A DNA stretch of 64,000 bases from Pseudomonadota bacterium (lineage in GTDB: Bacteria > Myxococcota_A > Polyangia > Polyangiales > Polyangiaceae), in assembly GCA_023428245.1 (NCBI GenBank), contig JAEYYX010000121.1:42386-106385 (forward strand), read 5' to 3'. Made by a program: the position numbers and the translations under genes. How positions within the stretch are numbered: position 1 is the first letter of the stretch; each line of letters begins with the position of its first letter. Below are positions 53,563 through 61,291 of this stretch, one piece after another. The notes under the pieces are model-generated. The model had not been told where the DNA came from. It saw nothing but the letters and a program-made list of their open reading frames with translations, and searched no databases.

Positions 53563-54597
53563 TTACTTCTCGCCGGGCAAGAAGTGCTCCTCAGGCCCGC
53601 GCGAAATGTGCGCGATAGCGCCGGCCGGGAGCATCCGCTCCCCCGCACGTCCTCGGTCCAGCTGCCGTTCGCGCTCAGCTGCTTGAAGCTCTTCGAGCAA
53701 CTTCCGGTTCACGGCGAGCAGGTCCGCGATGAAAGCGAGCGAGACAGTCTGGAAGCCGATCATCAAGAGCACCGCCGCCAAGATCAGCGACTGGATCATG
53801 CCCTGACCGCTGCTCGTCAGATACCGGTAAAGGAAGCGAAGCCCGACCAGCACGCCTGCAGAGAAGATGATCGTGCCGACGAGCACGAAAAAGCGGAACG
53901 GTCGATAGACCACGAACATCCGCACGATGGTCGTGAAGGACTTTCGGACGTAGGAGGGAATGCTGCGAACGAGCCGCGAAGGGCGCGTCTCCGGGTTCAC
54001 TCGGATTGGGACCGAGACGACCGAGAGGTTCTTTTGTCCTGCCTGGATGATCGTCTCGAGCGTGTAGGTGTAGCGGGAAAAGACGTTCAGACTGAGCGCC
54101 GCGTGCCGCGAAAAGGCGCGAAAACCGCTGGGTGCATCTTGAACTTCGGTACCGCTCAGGAGCTTCACGACGCTGCTGCCCATGTGCTGCAGGATCTTTT
54201 TGAAGAATGAGAAGTGCTCGATCGTCGCGATCGGGCGAGCCCCAATCACGATTTCAGCACGCTTCGACAGGATCGGCTCGACGAGCTGAGCGATATCGTC
54301 GGCCACGTATTGGTTGTCGGCGTCCGTGTTGACGATGATGTCCGCGCCATGGGCGAGGCTCGCGTGGATCCCGAGCATGAAAGCGCGAGCCAGCCCTTTG
54401 TTCGTCGGGAAACCCACGACATGATGCACCCCATGCGCGTGAGCGACTTCCACGGTTCGGTCCGTGCTCCCGTCATCCACCACCAGGTACTCGATGATAT
54501 CGATGCCGGGGATCTGTTTCGGAAGCGCAGCAAGCGTCAGCGGCAGAGTTCCCTCTTCATTGAAGCAGGGGATCTGGATGATCAGCTTGATGGGCAT
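53563..54597 (-). CDS. GT2 glycosyltransferase (dolichol-phosphate-mannose synthase-like)
   Basis: Membrane-anchored family 2 glycosyltransferase of 344 residues. The catalytic domain has LIIQIPCFNEEGTLPLTLAA, YLVVDDGSTDRTVE, and the donor/metal motif IIVNTDADNQYVADD. APSGFRAFSR is the typical acceptor-side block. Two membrane helices follow (FFVLVGTIIFSAGVLVGL and SLILAAVLLMIGFQTVSLAF), then a charged tail. It probably charges a polyprenyl-phosphate carrier with a sugar. It differs from the other GT2 in this window and is divergent from the alpha/beta hydrolase gene. Confidence 0.93.
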   Translation of the reverse strand: MPIKLIIQIPCFNEEGTLPLTLAALPKQIPGIDIIEYLVVDDGSTDRTVEVAHAHGVHHVVGFPTNKGLARAFMLGIHASLAHGADIIVNTDADNQYVADDIAQLVEPILSKRAEIVIGARPIATIEHFSFFKKILQHMGSSVVKLLSGTEVQDAPSGFRAFSRHAALSLNVFSRYTYTLETIIQAGQKNLSVVSVPIRVNPETRPSRLVRSIPSYVRKSFTTIVRMFVVYRPFRFFVLVGTIIFSAGVLVGLRFLYRYLTSSGQGMIQSLILAAVLLMIGFQTVSLAFIADLLAVNRKLLEELQAAERERQLDRGRAGERMLPAGAIAHISRGPEEHFLPGEK

Positions 54598-54638
54598 CGG
54601 GCGAGGTCTATCATGAGAGCCACGGGCCCGGACAAGTC

Positions 54639-55544
54639 GTGAGCGATCAGCACTTCCGCAAGCAAATCCGAGCCGGAATCGTGATGCTTCTGCCGATCGG
54701 GCTGGTCTTGGCCTTGGTGCTCTGGGTAACGGTGCGGGCCTACCGGGCCGAGGCTCGTTCCCTCGAAGGAGCGCAGTTCCCGATGCCCGCTGAGGCGCTC
54801 TCGGACCTGCCCGAGGTAAAGAACGTCGCCTTTCGTTCGGGACAACACGAAATCAAAGGCTGGTTTCTCCCGGGGACACGCCCGGGCGGAGTCCTGCTCG
54901 TCCACGGCTCGGGGAGCAGTCGCCTCTGGACCAAGGACGAGCTGAAGATCCTCGGCCGGGCCGGCTTCTCGGTCCTAACCTACGACCAACCGGGGCACGG
55001 CGAGAGCGAAGGGCGCCCGAGCTACGGTCCCTCGCGCCGCGATGCGCTCCTCCGGGCCGTCGACTTTCTCGCCGCACAGCCCGGAGTCGAGCGGGTCGGC
55101 GCGCTCGGGCTCTCTTATGGCGGCTACGATCTGATCCATGTCGCCGCGACCACAGACCGAGTTCACGCGATCGCCGTTGCCGGAACGCCGGGCGACCTTG
55201 AGCGCCACGGCCGCTACGAATATTCCGGAGCGTTCGGTCTCCGCTTCTTCGGCGCCAAGCTCGCGATGCGCGCCTACGACATACCCCTCGAAGAGCCGAC
55301 GGCGGAGAGCGTGATCGCCCGGCTGAGCCCGCGGCCGATCCTCTTCCTCCAGGGAGAAAAGGACAGCACGGTGCCGAAAGAGCTCGTTTTTCGCCTTTAT
55401 GAGGCTGCGCTCCCGCCGAAAACCTGGGTCGACCTGCACGAGTCAGGGCACTGTGATTACGCGGAGCGCGACCCCGAGCTTTACGCCCGGACGCTCGAGA
55501 GCTTTTTCACCGAGGCCCTCGCTGCGCCTCGTGAGCCGAACTGA
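54639..55544 (+). CDS. Membrane-anchored alpha/beta hydrolase
   Basis: 301-residue hydrolase with an N-terminal membrane anchor (AGIVMLLPIGLVLALVLWVTV). The fold begins at GVLLVHGSGSSRLW, with the oxyanion HG motif. The nucleophile elbow is LGLSYGGYD, the acid is in LFLQGEKDSTVP and the His in HESGHCDYAE. The domain resembles the BAAT/DUF1749-like serine hydrolases, but the substrate is not evident. Start is GTG at 54639. It is divergent from the glycosyltransferase across 41 bases. Confidence 0.9.
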   Translation: MSDQHFRKQIRAGIVMLLPIGLVLALVLWVTVRAYRAEARSLEGAQFPMPAEALSDLPEVKNVAFRSGQHEIKGWFLPGTRPGGVLLVHGSGSSRLWTKDELKILGRAGFSVLTYDQPGHGESEGRPSYGPSRRDALLRAVDFLAAQPGVERVGALGLSYGGYDLIHVAATTDRVHAIAVAGTPGDLERHGRYEYSGAFGLRFFGAKLAMRAYDIPLEEPTAESVIARLSPRPILFLQGEKDSTVPKELVFRLYEAALPPKTWVDLHESGHCDYAERDPELYARTLESFFTEALAAPREPN

Positions 55545-55862
55545 AGGGCCAAAAAGGCGCTCTGACTGCGGGTCGCGGGATTCGGCGGCATCTCGAGAGA
55601 CAGCTCGAGCTCACCCACGCGCCTGCCCAAGTGACAGGCAGTTTCCGCTGAGGCTCGCACGGTAGTTTTGAAAGGTGAGAGGGCCAGGAGCGATGTGGGA
55701 TAGGAGCAAAACTGTAGCCGCGCTCTCGGTAAGCTGACCCTCATCCCAGATGAAACATCACCATTTCGTGAGTTTCTTGCCGAATCGGCGGAGCCCCCAT
55801 ACAAATCGATCCGTCGCCGGGGACCGGGTGAGGAGTTCGGCGCGTTCACGGAGACCAATTTA
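55545..55862. other. 318-base region without a gene, upstream of hppA
   Basis: No credible coding frame. It contains a small hairpin CTCGAG-AGACAG-CTCGAG (55592-55609) and another GCCTG/CAGGC (55621-55639). GGAGA about nine bases before the ATG is the ribosome binding site of hppA. I could not identify a firm promoter. Confidence 0.4.
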
Positions 55863-58250
55863 ATGCTGCAATCGACTCCAGATGCTGCTTCCAGCGCAGC
55901 TCATCATATTCAGAGTGAGTTCGACCTAGCCCTACCGAGCCTCGATGGCGTTCGGATGCTCGGTCAAAGCGGAGATACCCTGCTGCTCGGCGGGGTGGTC
56001 GTCTGTTTGGCCGGCCTCTTCTTTGGTCAGTTTACCTATCGACAGCTCAAGCACATGCCCGTGCACGAGTCGATGCGCAGCGTCTCCGAGCTCATCTACG
56101 AGACGTGCAAGACTTATCTCAAGACCCAGCTCAAGTTCATTGGAGTGCTCTGGGCCTTCATCGGCGCGGTCATCGTCGCCTATTTCGGACCCATCCTCGG
56201 AAAGTCGGCCGGCGAGATCTTGCTCGTGCTCGCCTTCAGCCTGGTCGGCATCGCGGGCAGCGTGCTCGTGGCCGCCTTCGGCATCCGTGTGAACACCTTC
56301 GCGAACTCCCGCACGGCTTTCGCGGCACTCCGCGGAAAGCCTTACCCCGTCTATCAGATCCCTCTGCACGCCGGCATGAGCATCGGCATGCTGCTCATCT
56401 CCACCGAGCTCTTGCTCATGCTCATGGTGCTCCTCTTCATCCCCGAGCATGCCGCATACAAATGCTTCTTGGGGTTTGCGATCGGGGAATCGCTCGGCGC
56501 GAGCGCGCTTCGTATCGCGGGCGGAATCTTTACGAAGATCGCTGATATCGGCTCCGATTTGATGAAAATCGTCTTCAACATCAAAGAGGACGACGCGCGA
56601 AACCCGGGCGTCATCGCTGATTGCACCGGTGACAATGCAGGCGACTCGGTCGGCCCGACCGCGGACGGCTTCGAGACCTATGGTGTCACGGGCGTCGCGC
56701 TCATCAGCTTCATCCTGCTCGCCGTCAAAGACCCGAACGTCCAGGTCTCTTTGATCATCTGGCTGTTCGTGATGCGGGTGCTCATGGTGGTCGCTTCCGG
56801 CGTCTCCTACCAGCTCAACGAGTTCATCCAGAAGCCCCGTTACAAAGACGCGGTCACGATGGACTTCGAGGCGCCGCTCACTTTCCTCGTCTGGCTGACC
56901 TCGATCATCTCCGTCGTCATCACCTTCGCCGCCTCCTACCTGCTCATCCCCGAGCTCCACGGGGACACCACCCTCTGGTGGAAGCTTTCGATCATCATCA
57001 CCTGCGGCACTCTGGCGGGCGCGATCATCCCCGAGCTCATCAAAGCCTTCACCTCACCTAAATCGGCCCACGTCCAGGAGTGCGTTGAGGCGAGTAAGGA
57101 AGGAGGCGCTTCGCTCAACGTACTAGCTGGGCTCACCGCCGGAAACTTCAGTGGCTACTGGATGGGCGTGGTTCTGGCGGTGCTCATGGGGACCGCCGCT
57201 TCGGTCGCCGGGACGTTCCCTGTCGATCTCATGCTCGCTCCGGCAGTTTTCGCCTTCGGCCTCGTCGCCTTCGGCTTTCTCGGCATGGGTCCTGTCACGA
57301 TCGCGGTCGACTCCTATGGGCCCGTCACCGACAACGCACAATCGGTCTACGAGCTCTCCTTGATCGAGGAGATCCCGAACATCTCCGAGGACATCGAAAA
57401 GAAGTTCGGCTTCCGTCCTGACTTCGAAAAGGCCAAGCACTTCCTTGAGGAGAATGACGGCGCCGGAAACACCTTCAAAGCCACGGCCAAGCCCGTTCTC
57501 ATCGGGACGGCTGTCGTCGGCGCGACGACGATGATCTTCGCGACCATCATGGCGCTCACCAAGGGCCTCAGTGACACCACCGCGATGACCAAGATGTCCC
57601 TGCTCCACCCGCCGTTCCTGCTCGGCATGATCATGGGCGGCGGCGTCATCTACTGGTTCACCGGCGCTTCGATCCAGGCCGTTTCTACGGGCGCGTACCG
57701 CGCCGTCGAGTTCATCAAAAAGAACATCAAGCTCGACGGCCAGAGCGCCGCATCCACTGAGGACAGCAAAGCTGTCGTCGAGATCTGCACCGTGTACGCC
57801 CAGCGCGGCATGTTCAACATCTTCCTCGCGGTGTTCTTCGCAACCCTCGCCTTCGCCTTCTACGAGCCCTACTTCTTCATCGGCTACCTGATCGCGATCG
57901 CGCTCTTCGGCTTCTTCCAGGCCGTCTTCATGGCCAACGCTGGCGGAGCTTGGGACAATGCGAAGAAGGTCGTCGAGGTCGAGCTCAAGGCGAAGGGAAC
58001 GGACCTGCACAACGCGACCATCGTCGGGGACACTGTCGGCGATCCCTTCAAGGACACGAGCTCTGTCGCCATGAACCCTGTCATCAAGTTCACGACACTC
58101 TTCGGCCTCTTGGCCCTCGAACTCGCGCTCTCCCTCGGAGATAGCCCGCTCGTCATTTTCCTGGCCTGGGGTTTCTTCGCGGTCAGCGCGTTCTTCTGCC
58201 ACCGCTCGTTTTACGGCATGCGCATCCACACGCATCCGAAGGCGCACTGA
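55863..58250 (+). CDS. hppA: Membrane-bound ion-pumping pyrophosphatase, divergent type
   Basis: Integral membrane pump of 795 residues with about 16 helices that couples pyrophosphate hydrolysis to proton (or sodium) export. Metal-ligand motifs are kept: DIGSDLMK, EDDARNPGVIADCTGDNAGD and the second acidic cluster near the C-terminus (NATIVGDTVGDPFKD). Lys in GNTFKATAKP indicates a potassium-independent enzyme. The ion-gate motif usually GKVE after DVGADLV is KIVF here. This matches what I recall of a divergent sodium-regulated proton pump clade described from Chlorobium. GGAGA precedes the ATG. A terminator follows. Confidence 0.95.
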   Translation: MLQSTPDAASSAAHHIQSEFDLALPSLDGVRMLGQSGDTLLLGGVVVCLAGLFFGQFTYRQLKHMPVHESMRSVSELIYETCKTYLKTQLKFIGVLWAFIGAVIVAYFGPILGKSAGEILLVLAFSLVGIAGSVLVAAFGIRVNTFANSRTAFAALRGKPYPVYQIPLHAGMSIGMLLISTELLLMLMVLLFIPEHAAYKCFLGFAIGESLGASALRIAGGIFTKIADIGSDLMKIVFNIKEDDARNPGVIADCTGDNAGDSVGPTADGFETYGVTGVALISFILLAVKDPNVQVSLIIWLFVMRVLMVVASGVSYQLNEFIQKPRYKDAVTMDFEAPLTFLVWLTSIISVVITFAASYLLIPELHGDTTLWWKLSIIITCGTLAGAIIPELIKAFTSPKSAHVQECVEASKEGGASLNVLAGLTAGNFSGYWMGVVLAVLMGTAASVAGTFPVDLMLAPAVFAFGLVAFGFLGMGPVTIAVDSYGPVTDNAQSVYELSLIEEIPNISEDIEKKFGFRPDFEKAKHFLEENDGAGNTFKATAKPVLIGTAVVGATTMIFATIMALTKGLSDTTAMTKMSLLHPPFLLGMIMGGGVIYWFTGASIQAVSTGAYRAVEFIKKNIKLDGQSAASTEDSKAVVEICTVYAQRGMFNIFLAVFFATLAFAFYEPYFFIGYLIAIALFGFFQAVFMANAGGAWDNAKKVVEVELKAKGTDLHNATIVGDTVGDPFKDTSSVAMNPVIKFTTLFGLLALELALSLGDSPLVIFLAWGFFAVSAFFCHRSFYGMRIHTHPKAH

Positions 58251-58280
58251 GCAGAGGCTCCCGCCCGCACACGCGTCAAA

Positions 58281-58322
58281 CAAAGCTCCGCCGGCTCCGC
58301 GCCGCGCGGAGCTTTGCTCTTC
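58281..58322 (+). terminator. Hairpin terminator of hppA
   Basis: Eleven-base-pair perfect stem (58281-58291 with 58306-58316), loop of 14, followed by CTCTTCTT. The T-run is imperfect, but the position 30 bases after the hppA stop supports termination. Confidence 0.65.
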
Positions 58323-58434
58323 TTGGGCGCGTTCGCTTTTCCCCGATTCGTTCCCGAACTCTTAAACTCTACCGTGTACGCTCCGAGGGCTCGCGCCCAT
58401 TGGTCCCGGCTCTTTCTCGGAATAGGCTCGGCTC

Positions 58435-59049
58435 ATGAGCCGCCTCCGATCGACCCACCCAGCGAAGGCCTTCCTTCTCCTGCTCGCCTCGCTCCTCGGC
58501 TGCGAAAAGACTCCCGAGCCGGCTCCCTCGGCAACTGCTGCCAAGAGCGAAGAGGCTCCCTCACAAAAGGCTCCTCTCCACGTCGTCACTCCGCCTCCCG
58601 TCGCTACCTACGACGTCCCCCTCCGAAGCGACCAGGAGTTCCGGGACGCGGCCCTCGCCGCATGCCAAGCGAGCCGCGCCGATCGTCGTCCGCTCCTCCT
58701 CGAGGCCGGCGCGGATTGGTGCGGCGATTGTCGCCTGCTCCACCGCATGAAAGAGGCTGAAGGCCCCCTCAAGTCGGAGCTCCAAAACTGGCAGGTGCTC
58801 GCTGTGAACCTCGGGGAAGACCGCCACGAGTGGCTTCGCACAGCCTTTGGGATCAAGGCCATCGCTCGCTGGCTCGTCTTCTGGCTGCCCGATTGTGGCG
58901 CTCCGATCGAGTCCTGGACCCCGAGCACTTCGAGAGTCGTCGAACCTACCTCCGGCGGAGACGCCACCAGCGGAGAGCGCCTCGCTTCTTGGCTCTCGGA
59001 GACGCGCAAAGCCGGACCTAAGGCAACTCCGCCCGCGGGGAAACAATAG
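58435..59049 (+). CDS. Thioredoxin-fold lipoprotein with WCGDC motif
   Basis: Secreted lipoprotein of 204 residues (LLLLASLLGCEK, lipid Cys23). After a Pro/Ala/Glu spacer the domain shows a DsbD-gamma/thioredoxin-like active site ADWCGDCRLLH (Cys96, Cys99). The cis-Pro loop expected later in the fold is not present: the corresponding segment reads GIKAIARWLVFWLPDC. A further pair of Cys is absent. It could reduce periplasmic substrates or be a modified scaffold. It converges with the symporter gene and overlaps it by 32 bases. Confidence 0.82.
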   Translation: MSRLRSTHPAKAFLLLLASLLGCEKTPEPAPSATAAKSEEAPSQKAPLHVVTPPPVATYDVPLRSDQEFRDAALAACQASRADRRPLLLEAGADWCGDCRLLHRMKEAEGPLKSELQNWQVLAVNLGEDRHEWLRTAFGIKAIARWLVFWLPDCGAPIESWTPSTSRVVEPTSGGDATSGERLASWLSETRKAGPKATPPAGKQ

Positions 59050-60283
59050 TCTTTCCTGAATCCTCTGACCCGGAGAGAACTTCCCTCTCCTGACCATCGA
59101 GCACACAGGCCACAGTGACGTCCCCGAGGACGTTGATCGCTGTCCGTGCTCGATCGAGAAACCAGTCGACAGCGAGCAGGAAAGCGATCGCCTCGATCGG
59201 AAGGTTCGCGGCGGTGAAGACGAGGGTCATCGTGACGAGTCCCGCTTCCGGAATGCCCGCGGCTCCGACGGAAGCGATGACGGAAGTGAGCACGATGAGG
59301 CCTTGGGCGGTCCAGCTCAGAGGCACATCGAGCATCTGAGCGACGAAGAGCGCCGCCATTGCTTCGTAGAGAGCGGTCCCGTCGTTGTTGAAGTTCGAGC
59401 CCACCAGAGCTCCGAGACTCGCGGAGCGCTCCCGAAGTCCAAGGCGGCGCAGCCGGTCGTAGGTGACGGGCATGGTCGCGGTCGAACTCGCCGTAGAAAA
59501 AGCCATCACAAGCGGATCGAGGAGATGTGCTCGGAGGTCGCGCGGGCGAACCCAGGAGTTCCAGCGAATCCGCCCGACGTAAAAGAGCCCCTGCAAGAGG
59601 AGAGCAAGGAGCACTGCGACAATGAACCAAAGGAGCGCACCGAAGGGCCGAAATCCCTCGACCCCTACGATGCTCGCGACCTTGCTGAAGACGGCGATCG
59701 GGACCAGGTGCAAGATCCAACCGAGAACTCGCCCAAGCAGGTTCATGCCGAGCGAGAGCAGCTCTGAAAAGCGCTCCTTCTCCACGGCCGCGAGCCCGCG
59801 ACCGGCGAGCCCGAACAACACCGCGACCAGGACGACTCCAATCACTCGTCCATCGACGAGCGGCGCGACGAAACTCTCAGGAACATTGTCGAGCAAACTC
59901 CCAACCACGTCGCCGCTCGGGCGCTTCGCGAGAGTGCTCGGCAAGAGCTGCGTGTGAGCGCCCGGCTGGACAACGTTCGCGACCAGGAGCCCGATACCGA
60001 TCGCAACAAGCGTGTTCGTCACGAGCAAGTAAGCGAGACGAACGCCCAGATTCCCCGTAAACTCTGCGGTCACGAGCGCGCGCATCACCGCGATCAAGAT
60101 CAGCGGAGGCGCTACGGCCCCAAGCACCCGAAGCACGAGGCGCGCAGGCCAATCCAAAAAGCTCGCTCGAGGGCCCAAGAGGAGCCCGACGACCACGCCG
60201 AGCACCATGGCAAGGGCTATTCGGGCGTAGAGAGGAATGCTGATTCCTGAGACTCGAGCGGCGTTCCGCTTTTCGCTCTGCAC
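59018..60283 (-). CDS. Dicarboxylate/amino acid:cation symporter (SDF family)
   Basis: Secondary transporter of 421 residues of the GltP/DctA family. The family blocks are VAPPLILIAVMRALV, AFSTASSTATMPVTYDRL (the Ser-rich hairpin) and VGSNFNNDGTALYEAMAALF, the substrate/cation site, followed by GAAGIPEAGLVTM. Most helices are visible by hydrophobicity. The start codon is GTG. Substrate (glutamate, aspartate or C4-dicarboxylates) is not distinguishable here. The C-terminal about 30 residues are hydrophilic. Confidence 0.94.
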   Translation of the reverse strand: MQSEKRNAARVSGISIPLYARIALAMVLGVVVGLLLGPRASFLDWPARLVLRVLGAVAPPLILIAVMRALVTAEFTGNLGVRLAYLLVTNTLVAIGIGLLVANVVQPGAHTQLLPSTLAKRPSGDVVGSLLDNVPESFVAPLVDGRVIGVVLVAVLFGLAGRGLAAVEKERFSELLSLGMNLLGRVLGWILHLVPIAVFSKVASIVGVEGFRPFGALLWFIVAVLLALLLQGLFYVGRIRWNSWVRPRDLRAHLLDPLVMAFSTASSTATMPVTYDRLRRLGLRERSASLGALVGSNFNNDGTALYEAMAALFVAQMLDVPLSWTAQGLIVLTSVIASVGAAGIPEAGLVTMTLVFTAANLPIEAIAFLLAVDWFLDRARTAINVLGDVTVACVLDGQEREVLSGSEDSGKTIVSPRAELP

Positions 60284-60335
60284 TCAGCGGAGCATATCGA
60301 CCCCGAGCGCGCGCGCCTACCTTGGCCCCGAGATT

Positions 60336-61199
60336 TTACGCGCCTGATTTTCGCGCGCGGCGCCTGGGAGCCGAGACCTCGTCACCGGCGGCTTTCTTCG
60401 GCGGCAACGGGCGCCCGGCCTCTTCCGGCTCGCCGGTCTTGAGGCTCTGCTTCAGAGCCTCGAAGAGGTCGATGATCTGGGCGCGAGGCGCCTCAGGAGC
60501 GAGCTCGAGTTGTTTGCCGGAGATCTTGCGCTCGAGCGCATCGACGACACGTTTCCGGTAAGTATCTTCGTACTTCGTCCAATCGAACTTCTTCTCCGTG
60601 AGCTGCTCGATGAGCTGATGTGCGAGTTTTCTCTCGACATCCGAGAACTGATAGGTCGCGCCCGTATCGATCTCATCGAAGACGCGGACCTCGTCGGCGA
60701 AATACATCTGATGGAAGATCAGCCCGTCTTTGTAGGGACGGATCACGACCAACTGTTCCTTGCCCCGCGCCGCCCAAGAACCAACCGCGACCCGGTTCGA
60801 CTCGCGCATGGCTTCGGCGAGCAAGCGGTATGCCTTGTCACCGCCTTTGTCGGGCCCGAGATAATAGGACTTCTCGATCTGGATCATGTCGAAGGCGTCG
60901 AGCGGGACGAACTCCGTGATGCTGATGTGACTATCGCGGCCCGCCTCGAGCGCCTTATATTCTTCCTCGTCGATCTCGACGTAGTCGCCTTTTTGGTACT
61001 CGTAGCCACGCACCGTCTCTTCTTTCGTGACGACCGTCCCATGCGTGGCACAGATCATTTGCTGTTTGAGCCGACTGCCACAGCCCTTGTGCAGCATATT
61101 GAAGCGCACCTGCTCGCTCGATGCGGCGGTGAAGAGCTTCACCGGGATCGACACGAGACCAAACGAAATCGTCCCGCTGGAGAGCGCACGCGCTGACAT
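60336..61199 (-). CDS. ku: Ku family DNA end-binding protein
   Basis: Homodimeric DNA-end-binding ring of bacterial non-homologous end joining, 287 residues. The N-terminus MSARALSSGTISFGLVSIPVKL is diagnostic. The core has LHKGCGSRLKQQM with a Cys, KGYEYQKGDYVEI-type sequence (RGYEYQKGDYVEIDEEE), and YYLGPDKGGDKAYRLL. The C-terminal basic tail (KKAAGDEVSAPRRRARKSGA) may bind DNA. It is divergent from ligD across 92 bases, the classical NHEJ gene pair. Confidence 0.97.
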   Translation of the reverse strand: MSARALSSGTISFGLVSIPVKLFTAASSEQVRFNMLHKGCGSRLKQQMICATHGTVVTKEETVRGYEYQKGDYVEIDEEEYKALEAGRDSHISITEFVPLDAFDMIQIEKSYYLGPDKGGDKAYRLLAEAMRESNRVAVGSWAARGKEQLVVIRPYKDGLIFHQMYFADEVRVFDEIDTGATYQFSDVERKLAHQLIEQLTEKKFDWTKYEDTYRKRVVDALERKISGKQLELAPEAPRAQIIDLFEALKQSLKTGEPEEAGRPLPPKKAAGDEVSAPRRRARKSGA

Positions 61200-61245
61200 G
61201 AGAGAGAAATGCTATCGTGGTCTCTCGCAGACCGCCCAATAAATC

Positions 61246-61260
61246 GCGCACGTCGTGCGC
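61246..61260. promoter_or_regulatory. Palindrome between ku and ligD
   Basis: GCGCACG-T-CGTGCGC is a perfect 7+1+7 inverted repeat in the 92-base divergent region, 47 bases from the ku start and 32 from the ligD start. A dimeric regulator could control both genes here. No cognate regulator gene is seen in the window. Confidence 0.45.
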
Positions 61261-61291
61261 CACCCTCAAAAATCGGCTCTCTTTTTTGCCC

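Noticed and set aside
55481..55858. 125-codon minus-strand frame before hppA
   Set aside because: No family signal, overlaps the hydrolase gene end, and no ribosome binding site.
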